Assembly (NCBI GenBank): GCA_022393335.1
Contig: JAJEKB010020254.1
Span: 1-64,000, forward strand
Length of the DNA: 64,000 nucleotides
Reading direction: 5' to 3'
Source of the DNA: Macrotrachela quadricornifera
Taxonomy: Eukaryota; Rotifera; Eurotatoria; Philodinida; Philodinidae
Positions 12,110-23,300 of the stretch are shown piece after piece. Below the pieces are notes generated by a model. That model saw only the letters and a program-made list of their open reading frames with translations. It made no database searches and was not told where the DNA came from. Position numbers and translations under genes: made by a program. Numbering within the stretch: the first letter of the stretch is position 1; every line of letters begins with the position of its first letter.

Positions 12110-13500
12110 ACAAGCGCGAAACGTCTGATTCGGAAGGCGTTGCTGTGTTTTTTTTAAATTTAGAATTCAATTTTAAATAAAAAAGACCATAGACTCCCTT
12201 TAGCCTATAAAAGGACGGAAAACTACTATTCAATTTGGTGAAAAATAGCTGATGCTCTATATTGCTATTGAGTTCTCGGATTTTTCCGGGACCTAAATTC
12301 AAGTTTTGAGTTATTGTTTGGTAGAGTATGCGACTATCTAACTTTAGTGAATGCGCAAAGATGTGCACTTGAACTCTTGATGAGATATGGCATCCCAAAA
12401 TGTACAAGTAACGTTCATCGAAGTTCGATTCACCTGGCCCTAGACTGTCGCAGTTTACATGTGGATATGATTGTATTTAGATATGAACAATAGTACATTA
12501 ACATTTACTTATAAATAAAATACACATCACAATTATTGTTGTATCGAATTATTTCATCTTTAGTATAACAGATCATTTTCTTTTGCATAAAAATATAGTT
12601 GACGGTATAGTATACTTTCGTTCATTAAAAGAATATCACATATATAGCTTTGCGCGTTATTGCAGTGACTATGTATCAAATGTTGTATTCATTCTACTAT
12701 TTGTCAATATGTGGCCTTTTTTATTATTTAAGCTAACTTACAAGATAATCAGACTAACAGAATTCGTAAAAATATTTTACAATGATACACCTCCTAAACT
12801 TTAAAATTGTCAAATTACAAATGCACATTTCTGAAGCTTCTAATCCTTGATATTGTTTTTCTGAATCGTCGTATAAGACATTTGGACATATCGTTGTTCT
12901 TTTCATACATGTATTAATAATCTTTCTTGAGGATAAAGAACAACATGCTATTTAAAAATACACCAATATTTCCTTTAAAGTGTTAATAAGATTCTGTGTA
13001 TACGAACATTCTATTTTTTTTATTGTTATTAATATTATTTTCATCGTGTTCTATATCAAGAGTAAAAGTTGACGTTACATTCTGATTTATATTTATCTAA
13101 TAAAATAATAATATAGCTATTAGTAAGAAATATTTCAAATGTTTAATTTAGCGCCTTTTTAACGCAAAAAAAAATTAATATTATATTATTTAAATAACAC
13201 AATATTAACGAATGAAAAATATATTATCGCAAATATTCTATACCCACTAATAACTATATACAATTCAAATATAATGCGTAAATAAATAATCGGTCCATTC
13301 TAAAATATACACCTTCATAAAAATACTTATCAAACCCTGAAAACTTTTACTCGTTTCCTAATTCAAATATTAATATCTATGTATCATTTTTTGTTGTACG
13401 CAACTTCAAAATAATCAGCTGTATCAAAATCATATGTTTCATTTACTGTAGTTATTTACCGATTGTTGCCGTACTTTTATTATCATTTTTTAATAGTGAA
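12110..13500. other. AT-rich intergenic stretch, nothing recognised
   Basis: Short ORFs at 12090-12407 (minus) and 12583-12804 (plus) show no motif, signal or splice context that I recognise. The remainder is AT-rich DNA with many stops in all frames. Confidence 0.5.
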
Positions 13501-13680
13501 ATTACGTGGTCATTCGTGCCATAGCCACGTGGTCATTTGTACCATAGTTACGTGGTCATTTGTGCCATAGAAACGTGGTCATTTGTACCAAAAAAAGGTC
13601 ATTTGTGCCAAAATAATGGTCGTTTGTGCGAAAAAAATGGTCATTTGTGCCATAAAAAAGGTTATTTGTGCCTTGTTACC
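13500..13680. repeat. Minisatellite, about 20-bp unit (ACGTGGTCATTTGTGCCATA)
   Basis: Eight or so units of GTGGTCATTTGTGCCATAGA-like sequence, degenerating rightward to GGTCATTTGTGCCAAAA. The ORF reading KGHLC-type repeats here is only a translation of the array. Confidence 0.85.
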
Positions 13681-13754
13681 GACAAAATCGATACGCGCAG
13701 TAAGATGAATTCCCGTTTCTACACCCTATCCTTTCAGTCTAGGGAAAAGTCAAT

Positions 13755-14112
13755 GTAGGTTTTTAGCACAACCCCGTGGTCCCAATCAGGTTCACGTGAA
13801 AAGTCAACTTTCAAATTTCGACTTAAACTTTGCATAAAGAAAGGTATCAATAAGACTAAGTTATTCTGAAAGTTTCAAATCCTTTGTTTGCTCCTCTCTC
13901 GAAATATGAATATTTAAAATTTTGTGGCATAAGCCCTTTGAAAGAAGCTATTTTAGCCATACTCGTATCTAGGCGCAGAAGTAATCTCAGAATTTAATAC
14001 TTTCAGAATATATTATTCTAGTTGGAATCTTTCTGTGTGCAAAGTTTCTAGTTAGTAATCGAAAATGGATTTTTCAGTGAACCTAAGGGAAACCACGATT
14101 TTTTGGTAAAAG
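13755..14112. repeat. Foldback element next to the minisatellite
   Basis: The left arm (13760-13880) with CCGTGGTCCCAATCAGGTTC pairs with a right arm (13985-14110) whose complement reads CGTGGTTTCCCTTAGGTTC. Shared inner blocks are AAACTTTGCA and TTATTCTGAAAGT. No ORF is present. Confidence 0.7.
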
Positions 14113-14696
14113 ACACCATAAAAACTAAATATCTCAACAGAAATAAGCTAGAAGCAGAAACTCTTTTTTCAGAACATGCATCTCACTAGAGCTAACATGA
14201 TGTACATAGTCTTGACTCAAAAATGATTTGGAATCGTAGAGTTGTTTCTGATCTTCTTTTTCTATCTACTGTGGGAAGAGAGGAAGGCAAAATTGCGCAG
14301 AGACAAAAGTAAGGAAAGAGTTGAACAGTTGAATACTTGATTTTAACTTTCAAGTTTGACTCAACTATGAATTTACGTGAAGTTATGTAAGATATCATAT
14401 GAAAATAACAACAGAAACAGCGTGGATTAGTTTAGAATCTATCCTCTTGAATTGAATGATATGTACCTTGTGATGCATCTATTTTGATTTAGTTTGGTTT
14501 TTGAAGGCAATTCTTGGTATTTCTCTACAAACAGAATGAAATAATGGAATCGTTTCCGTTCCCAAATCCTATTTTGATTTCTCAGAAATTCGTTTGATTT
14601 TTAAAATTCGCTGATGTTGTGCAAAGTGACATAGCATATCATATGAGAAAAATATATAAATAAAAATGAACTTGCTCATTGAATCTAAGCTCAAAA

Positions 14697-15593
14697 TACA
14701 GGGTGGCCCAAAAGTCACGCACGAAACAAAAAATTGAATATCTCCCTTACGGCTCGAGCAAAGGAGCTGATTTTTTTACCAGTGATAGAGGTATGTACAA
14801 GCTTTATATTTATAAAGACATGTCTAGGGAGATCCTTTGCTAAGTATCATTATTGACCTCAACAAGAAAAATTTTACTTTTTCACAAATAGAAACAAAAT
14901 AGTATACTTAACAGAGGGTCTCTTTCGGCATGGCTTTATGGATATGAAGCTTGAACATGTCTCTATTACTAGTAAAAAAATCAGCTCATTTGCTCGAGTT
15001 GTAATGGAGATATTCAATTTTTACTTTGATAAACTGACTTTTGTACCACTCTGTATATGGCGGAAAAGTCATGATACCAAGAAAAAAACTAAATATCTCC
15101 ACTACGACTCGAGCAAACGAACTGATTTCTTTACCAATAATAGAGGTATGTTAACACTTTAAATCCGCACGGATAAGATTATAGAGAGCCTTTATAAAAT
15201 ACCACTAATGACCTCAACAAAATAATTTTACTTTTTCACAGGTAGGATAGAAGATAATATACTTAATAAAGGATCTCCCTGGACATGTCTTTATGAATAT
15301 AAAGCTTGAACATGTCTCTAACATTGGTAAAAGTATCAGCTGATTAGCTCTAGCCGTAGTGGAAATATTCAATTTTATTCAGCAAAGTGACTTTCTTTTC
15401 GAACTGTGAAACGGTAAATTTTTCTTGTTGAGATCAATAATAATACTTAACAAAAGATCTTCTTAGACATGTCTTTATAAATATAAAGCTTGTACATACC
15501 TCTATCACTGGTAAAAAAATCAGCTCCTTTGCTCGAGCCGTAAGGGAGATATTCAATTTTTTGTTTCGTGCGTGACTTTTGGGCCACCCTGTA
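14697..15593. mobile_element. TA-flanked mariner-type foldback with internal copies of its own end
   Basis: The ends are CAGGGTGGCCCAAAAGTCAC (14699 onward) and its reverse complement (to 15591), each next to TA. The arms run to about 14870 and from about 15420. Between them are three more diverged copies of the same arm: inverted at about 14890-15058, direct at about 15063-15240 and inverted at about 15250-15420. All carry a GCTCGAG or related block and a GACATGTC-like block. No transposase is visible. Confidence 0.8.
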
Positions 15594-16879
15594 TATACTT
15601 CAGTTGTGCATTCGTCCCATATTAAGATGAATTTTCTGACTGAATCCAATCCAATCTAACCCAAGCTTAAACTATACATTTCATTTCTATATTGTTTTTA
15701 TATTAAAACAAATTTTCTAGACTTATATTTCTCAGGATTGAACTACTTTTCCTGAAATTTTCTCACACCCATTTTGTTTACATTTCCTGGACATATAAAC
15801 TTATCATCTTATGCAATTCTATAAGAAGTTTTTCCTCTAGACGGAAGTTTAAGAATATATATATACATATACAAAGAAGAGTACTTACGAATACTTGTAA
15901 TCGTTGAGGGATAGTGACTCCTTATTTACCAATGAAGAAATGAATGATTTGAAAAATGTCTTCAGACACGTATTTATGATGTTTACCTTTTAAGCAACTA
16001 TTCATTCGTAATATTCTTTCTACAGAACAAAAAAATCAAAATATTCACTACTATCATCATATGAAACTGTATACAAGGTAATAAATGCAAGTAAAAATAT
16101 TGAAGCAATAATCCGTTATTTCTACATTAGCTGCCTTGATCATTAATCTTTACTTTTCTTTTTTTGTTATGCGTGATTTATTTTCTAAGCTGATGTAGGT
16201 ATCGACTCGTATGTGTATGAATGTGTATAGAACGGAGAAAAAAATGCGTTAATATACTTCTACAGTGTGATGAGACAAAACTGTGATTTATCTTACTTAC
16301 CTATTTCTTTTCTATGCACAGTATCCCTATTACTGTACAGTTATGTTTTTGTTTTTCTCTCGTTTTTAATACTGGCATGTGCAAGCTGAGTCAATTGTAT
16401 TATTATTCTCACAGATTCGAACTATCACAAGATATAAATTCTTTGTTATTCTAGGTGTTTACATCAGCAATAGTATGATTTATATTTTCTATTTCTTGTT
16501 GCCTTCATATATGGCTGTCAATGATAATCAGTTCAAATGGTTTCGAGAAACGGATCCTGTTTTTTGGCCCGGAAAAGACTTTTCACTTGAAATAGATCAA
16601 ATTCTATATGACTAACTATCAAAATATCAGAATATACTCGTTTTCAAAAGGTATCATACACTAGACAAAATTTCTGAGAAAAAATTTTCTCTTTTATAAT
16701 ATCTTGTTATAGAACCATCGTAAGGGAATGATGACGTGCTTTGATGGATCTAATAGTGATATTCCATATGTTGTTATAAAATTATGATTAAATATCTCTG
16801 TACAACAGATTCGACAAGTTTAAATGCTATCTACTGATCCAAACGCTTTGAGATAAGAGAGGAATTTTCATCCATCATT
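15594..16879. other. Intergenic stretch, no supported gene
   Basis: An ORF at 16379-16615 has a hydrophobic middle and an acceptor-like TTCTCACAG near 16421, but no family is recognisable and no partner exon is seen. The rest is AT-rich. Confidence 0.4.
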
Positions 16880-16934
16880 TATGTAATACTTGAAACTAGA
16901 ATTCAAGCATTCAACTATTCAACCACTTCGCAGC

Positions 16935-17220
16935 GTTTCTCCTTACCCTCAGCTGGTCCTGTGGGACTTTGACCCCTTCCCCTCCCTCTTTCCAAGGGCT
17001 CTGTCTCGCTTTCACCTGATCCTGCAGAACTCTCCACAACTCCCTTCTTCCAAGCGTTCCGCCCTCAACCTCATCTGGCCCCTGTTAGGTTCTGCCCACG
17101 GCTCCCCAGAATTCCCTCTCATGCTCAACTGGCTCTTCGGGGTTTTGATCTCCTTCCAGGATTCCATCTTCACCCTTAGCTAGCCATGTAGAATTATGAC
17201 TCCCCCTTCCCAAGGGCTTC
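16935..17220. repeat. GC-rich minisatellite, about 75-bp diverged units
   Basis: At least four imperfect units share CTCAGCTGGTCCTGTGGGAC, a pyrimidine-rich CCTTCCCCTCC segment and CAAGGGCT. A single related unit occurs at 18395-18450. The overlapping ORF (16890-17183) is a by-product of the repeat. Confidence 0.7.
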
Positions 17221-17983
17221 GCTTTCACTCTCGGCTGAATCTCAAAAGAGATATTTTTTTCCTATATATAGCGATTTGAAAATGTTTAACAGACAAAACA
17301 TTGTCTAAGTTGAAGTAGCTAGCACTACTTAATCGATTTCAATAGATATTTAAAGTTTTGCTAGCTATTTATAATATATTCATTAGAAGACAGGTGGAAA
17401 AATAAATCAATTTAAACAAGTTTAAGTAACCATTCATTGTTAGACTGTATTTCGTTTATTAATCAAACAAATCTATATCGTTGATTTTTTATTCACGTGT
17501 ATATATTCAAATTACTGATGATGACTATTTCTCACTCATTTTGAGGTAACAACTCCAATTCGAGCAAGGGGTAGAAAAGGGGAAAAATAAATAATTCAAT
17601 TTAAATAGTTTTAACTGATCATCCGTTTTAAAACTATATTTGATTTATTAAACAAAAAAATCTATATTAGAAGTATATATATATATATATATATTGGCTG
17701 ACTGTAGATCCGAATTTTGTACAGTATACAAAAATAGGAATTCCGCATTTCAATTACTGACTGCTAAAAAACATTCATATCTATCAGCACTGTATTCATA
17801 TAACTGGTTAAAAGCTTATCATTATGAATGCTGACTATTTTAAAAAATAATATTTTATTTTTATTATGAAATTTTGTTAAAGGATTCAACTATTTAAATA
17901 ATGTAATAGTTGTAAATATCATTGAAATAGCTGAACTTTTACTTTTCAATAGCTACTTAAATAAAAGTTACACGAATATTGTA

Positions 17984-18395
17984 GGGCACCTTGTCCACGT
18001 AACTCCGTAACACCGTTACGTTTTTGCTTATTTTGTTTTGATCATAACTTTGAAAAGAAAACTCGTAGAGAAGTTTGTTTTGAAGATTTTGAGATCTGTC
18101 CGAGCTTATAAAAGTGTTTCCTCAAAAATCGTTCACTGAAATAGCAACACCTACTTTTGCAAAATCCGTCGAAAAAAGGGCGTGCTAGTATTTTGGTTAT
18201 AGATTTTCGATAACACAGTTTTATGAACTCGAACAGATTTCAAAATCTTCAAAAGAAATTTCTCTTCACTTAAAAGACGTTGCGCGCCTCTCTACCATTT
18301 TTCGTTTCAAAGTTACGGCCAAAACAAAATGAGCAAAAATGTTACGGTGTTACACTCTGCCGCTAGTGTTACGTGGACAATCTGAAGGGCGCCTT
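17984..18395. repeat. Foldback element with GTCCACGTAAC ends
   Basis: TTGTCCACGTAACTCCGTAACACCGTTACG on the left (18 to 20-base blocks matching) pairs with GTTACGGTGTTACACTCTGC...GTTACGTGGACAA on the right. Inner blocks share CAAAACAAAATGAGCAAAAA-type sequence. It is nested in the 16880-18499 element. Confidence 0.7.
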
Positions 18396-18692
18396 ACTCT
18401 CAGCTGGTCCTATGAAGTTCTGCACCTCCACCCCTTCCGCGCCCCTTTCCCTTTGGACAATTGAATATTTGAATTCAAGTTTCAAGTATTACATATATGT
18501 CTTTCATATGCCTAGCACTTTATATAAAAAATAACTATATGAAGCTGAAACTTTTAGAATTTAAGGTTTCTATTTGGACAACATTAATCACAAATAACAT
18601 TTGTGGTTTCGACTCATTTAGCCCTCGACTGTGGAAGACAGAAGTATTTTTTTGCATGTCCCAATGTGAGAAGAACCTATCTATCCATAATA

Positions 18693-18855
18693 CTACTTGA
18701 GGACACAACTAGCATTCCCATACAGTAGAATTTGAAGACCTAAGGACACTCCATTATAGTAGTACTTGAGGACCTAAGGGTAGTCCTTAAAGTAGTCTTT
18801 GAGGACCCAAGGGTACTCCCATATAGTAGCACTTGAGGACGCATGGGTACCTTTC
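18693..18855. repeat. Tandem repeat, about 40-bp unit (ACTTGAGGACCTAAGGGTA)
   Basis: Four to five units with the core ACTTGAGGACCTAAGGG and TCCCATATAGTAG. Related units occur near 52080-52165 (TTCAGGACCCAAGGGTAG). Confidence 0.75.
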
Positions 18856-19289
18856 GGGTTTAGGAGTTGACGACCTATAGACGCGATCAGAATGTAGTGG
18901 AAGATTAGAGAATGTCTTGAGAAGTTCCAGTGTTAGTGTTTTTTTTTGAACTTTGTCCCTGACACAAAGCGACAAGCATACAAACTATTTTTTTCATATG
19001 ATTCTTTCTACAGTCGAGGAAAGAAATATATTATTTTTTCATTGGCTTCTCTTATAGCTTATGATTAAATAGGTGGTATGGTGTGGTTGTTTGATGATGG
19101 TATTTGGTATAAGCACCGGAATATCACATATTTGTTCAAAATTATTATCTTCCTTTCCATCGTTTCATTTTTTAATTTGATATTTTGCCATATATATATT
19201 TTCATGGATTTTTCTTTATATAGAAAATCATCATGTAACAGCGTTGCTAAAGAACTCAAAAATAAAGATTTTTTGAGCGAGAGAATGAT

Positions 19290-21408
19290 TTTTGCAAAGC
19301 GTAGAAAGCCTTTAAATTTTCATTCAAGTTTTGAATTATTATCCATAAAATCAACATGAAACTTTCCCTTCAAAAATTTTGTGACATAGAGGCAAATATA
19401 CTACTTCATAAAGTCTCATAAAAAATGTGTAGCATTGCGAAACACTTTTATGAAGAACAATTTTCGGAACATGTCAACAACCATTCTGTTCTTGAAACAG
19501 AAGCCGATACTATTGATCAACAATTAGACGAAGAGATAGGAGATTTGCAACCAGTAAATTTTCATATTAAATTTATTGATATTAAAAAAGCAATATCATC
19601 ATTGAAAAATAAAAACTCCACAGGTTTAGATGAAGTTTCAAACAAAATTATCAAGCTTTTATCTCAATCTTATCTAACCATTATTACTTCTAGTTTCAAT
19701 AATTTTGCCGAACATTTATATTTTCCTTCACACTAGCTCATTGCAAAAATGATCCTTTTATCTAAAACAAAGGCATCAATAGTCGATGTAAATGATATAT
19801 GCCTTATTTCACTTCTGTTATGCTTTTCCAAGTTATATGAAAAAATATTTCTAATTCATTTTCGTAAATGGATATACGATTCGGGTCTCCTTCCTGAAGA
19901 ACAAACAAAATTTAGACCAGGGTATAATACGGCTACTAGAATCGTGTCAATAATTGATCAAATCGGACAAGGACTTGCCTTGAACACGGCAACTGCAGCT
20001 TTATTCATCTATTTCAAGTCAGCCTTTAACCAATTGTGGTTTAAAGGCTTATGGCTTAAGCTGAAGCACGTGAATTGTCCGTTGTATTTCATAGCATGGC
20101 TCCGACGATATCTGTTGAAACGTTCGGCCTATATAGAGATGAATGGAACAAGATCCGATCGTTTTTCACTATTCAAGGGGGTACCTCAAGGATCTTGCTT
20201 AGATCCAATTCTTTTTATCGTATTTCATTACGACATATTAAATGCAATATCGAATATTCATTTCAAACATCTATTCACTGATGATCTTGCTATAGTTTTC
20301 TCACCATCAGCTACATGGTCATCCGAAATATTAATTTCATATCTCTCTCAAATGACCACAAAGGTGCTCAAAGATTTATACCGCTATTCTATTACCTGGA
20401 ACAGCCTATAAATTTTAAAAAGACCTTCTGGACCCTTTTCCAGCGACAAGTCTCACCAATTATTCCAACCATTTACTGTGATCACAATATCATCGAGCAT
20501 ACACCTAAATTTAAGTATCTTGGCGTGATTCTTGATGCTAGATTATCTTTTAATTATCATCTTGACTATATTGAGGCAAAAATTCATAAAAATATCGCAG
20601 CCTTCAAAAGATTATCAACTACCCGAATGTCATCAGAAGAAATTTGTTATCGATTATATTATGCATGTATTCATCCTTACTATCAATCTTTATTACATTT
20701 ATATCCGATTCTGACTCATACCAAATAGTTACGACTCGAAGCACTAAATCGTAGAATTTTTCGGATTATACATACATGGCATGATGCTTCAAATGATGAA
20801 GTAGCTAATTTCTCAAAATACAAATCGATGGAATTACTCACACAAATGCATTATTCTAAATTATGATCTACATTTACTCGTACCAATCCTTCGGTTATTA
20901 CCGACTTCATTCAACATAAATTATACCTGCTATACTTGAAAGAGTACTACCTAAATCCAGATCTTCGGAACGAAAAGCGTAAAATCGTAGGGAAAGGAAG
21001 AACATTAAGTCATATTACTCAGCTCCTTGTATCCTGTGAACCATCTTTATTTGATTATGTTTTCTGTTATATGTAAAAGCGAAATATGTTAAGATGTAAG
21101 GATGTATGCGAACATCCTTTTCTGTCATGTATAGCAATTTTGCCAGTTGCGTTCAAGACGACTAGTGGAGTAGCAACTATTTATTCTGTATCACTTCTTT
21201 AAGTTTTCCTTGTAACTTAAATCGTAATTTTTAATGCATCTTGTGACATCGCGATAATGAACATATACATGTGGTTTTTTTTTTGTATAACTACAGAGAC
21301 GAAGTTCGTTTAAGTCTATTTCTCTCTCACTTTGCAAACTATTTCTCCACATTATAAGATAAATAAAGCAATACACTACTACACTACTACACTACTACTA
21401 CTTCATAA
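19290..21408 (+). pseudogene. Non-LTR retrotransposon reverse transcriptase, degenerate and 5'-truncated
   Basis: The translated plus strand shows a clear non-LTR reverse transcriptase: LLCFSKLYEKIFL, the fingers motif LPEEQTKFRPGYNTA, FKSAFNQLW, FKGVPQGSCLDPILF and LFTDDLA, then KFKYLGVILDARLSFNYHL in the thumb. Damage includes in-frame stops at about 19734, 20726 and 20864, and a frame change near 20400. The position expected for the first catalytic Asp before FKSAF is Tyr. The C-terminal part continues to a stop at about 21074. A 3' tail with AATAAAG is followed by a short (ACTACAC)n tract ending near 21408, a usual non-LTR 3' end. The endonuclease part is missing. Confidence 0.88.
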
Positions 21409-23300
21409 AGTTGGTGTAAAATCTCAGCCGTTTCCAAAGTGCTGAAATTTCTAAATATGTGGGTTTGTAGGGCAAGTGAAGCTCTATCCATCACACTAAG
21501 GCACCATGTTGAGCAATTCGGTTTCTTGGAGATATGATAGATTCAAGTTGTTAATGTATTAATTGATGGTACAAGTGACTTTTTTTGAAACTCTTGTTAT
21601 TGTTCCTATAGTTCGATGCACCTGATCAAAAGGAATCGAATGACTATACTATATTCAAGTTTTGGCCAAATTTTCAAGGAGAAAATCGTCAAATACTTCC
21701 AGGAAACGTCTTAAAAAATTTGGCATTTCGCATTTCTGTAGTAGCAATATTTTAAAGCTTTCTCCATGAAAACGAATGAGATTTGAAAATTTTTATTTAT
21801 GAAAAAGATCACAATTAAAAGCTCTATCTGGGAAAACTTTTGTACATCATGCTTAAGATCGCGTGGAAATACTCTAATACAATTTATTCTTTATTTTAAT
21901 CAACATAAATAAAAAATGTCTTTTCATATTTTACGAAAATTTTCTGTTGTATTAACAACAACATTTATTTTATATTTAAAACAAAATAACTATTTAATAT
22001 AATTCAGTTTATCTAATTTAAATCCGCAAATCAAATTTTAAAGATATTTTTTTTCTATCAGTCTAAAAATTTATTAAATTAAATCATTTTTCAAAATTTC
22101 AATTTAATCGCTTATTTTAAATATTGAAAAGAGTTTATGTTTATCCCTTTTCTTCGTTCATTTGTTTGTATAGCTATTTTTTTATTGTTATGATTAACAT
22201 AACAATATGAAAACACTAAATCATACCTCAGATATCTTAAGTTTTCTTGGAAAAAAATTAATAATACTCAATTCTACAGAAAATACATTATTAAATAACT
22301 TTCAGGAATTGGAGTCATTTTTAAAGACGTAATGACTCGACAAGATTAGAGACAAATTAATAGCAGAATAGTCATTATAAACCATGGATTTCTCTTCTCT
22401 TGCACACGAACGATCGATTGCTAAAAGTTATTGTATGGACTACTAATATAGTTCATCTTTTAGAGAATTCTTTTCTGCATCGTTTTGACACCTTTTCGGA
22501 CTTAAAGGAATGCAAAGAGGTAAAGAAAATGTCAAAATATGAAAAAAGTTTTTTATTGGCTCTTTATAGTGTAATCATAAAAACTGGAGGAGTGTGATCC
22601 TTGGCTTTTCCCACAATTATATCAGAAAATCTCATATTTTAGATTTCTAAGTTTCACAATATAATCTCTCATTCCAGTTTAAAAATTCAAAAAAATTGTT
22701 GGCAGCGAGCGACTTATTATCTGGTCTGGCAGATCGTTTCTTAAGCAAAAAACGTCCTGCCTCACTCCGCTATTATCCTTTGATTGAATATTTTATCAAA
22801 AAGAACTTCCGAGTTTTGGACAGACTGCCTTGGTTATGAAAAATAATAATTTTTTTTGTCATGTTTGCCTGCTTACGAAATTGCTATAGTTGTTTATCAA
22901 CCGCTCGGTAGACCAGTTTCTAGTGAAAAAGTAGAGGTATATAATAACGTGATGATCTGCTTGTATTATTTGATAGCATTTCATATCCTAGATTATTGAT
23001 GAAAGTTCGAAATAAGAGGTTATCGTATGTATGATCATTATCAAACAAAAGTTTGTTAGATTTAAATAAATTAAGTAATTATTAAAAAAAAAATAAGAAA
23101 GCAAAAAAAAGGTTCACTGGAAAAATAATTAAAATGTTCTTATTGTATATTGCATTAGTGGCCATTGTAAATTCTAAAGTGAAAAACTAAAATGAGTTAG
23201 TGTTTTAATATTTTATTGACATCGATAAAATATAATACTGAACTAGAAGTTCCAGCTCGATTATATAATAAGTGATTACATTGGCAATGCATACATCTTA
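21409..23300. other. AT-rich intergenic stretch, nothing recognised
   Basis: ORFs of up to 65 codons (for example 22400-22597) have no recognisable motif. Near 21470, GCAAGTGAAGCTCTATC resembles the GAGCAACTCAAGCTCTATCG units at 60.1 and 60.5 kb, so part may be an old repeat. Confidence 0.4.

Larger units (their letters stand above)
16880..18499. mobile_element. Composite element with TAATACTTGAAAC ends
   Basis: The left end TGTAATACTTGAAACTAGAA (about 16880) is mirrored at the right end (about 18460-18499), which reads TTCAAGTTTCAAGTATTACA. Inside lie GC-rich minisatellite units (16935-17220 and again at 18395-18450), a direct repeat of about 90 bp (17395-17485 and 17578-17670), an (AT)n tract near 17674-17695 and a nested foldback at 17984-18395. 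Confidence 0.6.

Noticed and set aside
13500..13680. Regular short repeats resembling a CRISPR array
   Set aside because: Units are contiguous with no unique spacers and no cas genes occur. It is a eukaryotic minisatellite.
16379..16615. 78-codon ORF with a membrane-like segment and an upstream acceptor-like sequence
   Set aside because: No homologous family is recognised and there is no partner exon or supporting signal. Hydrophobic ORFs are common in AT-rich DNA.
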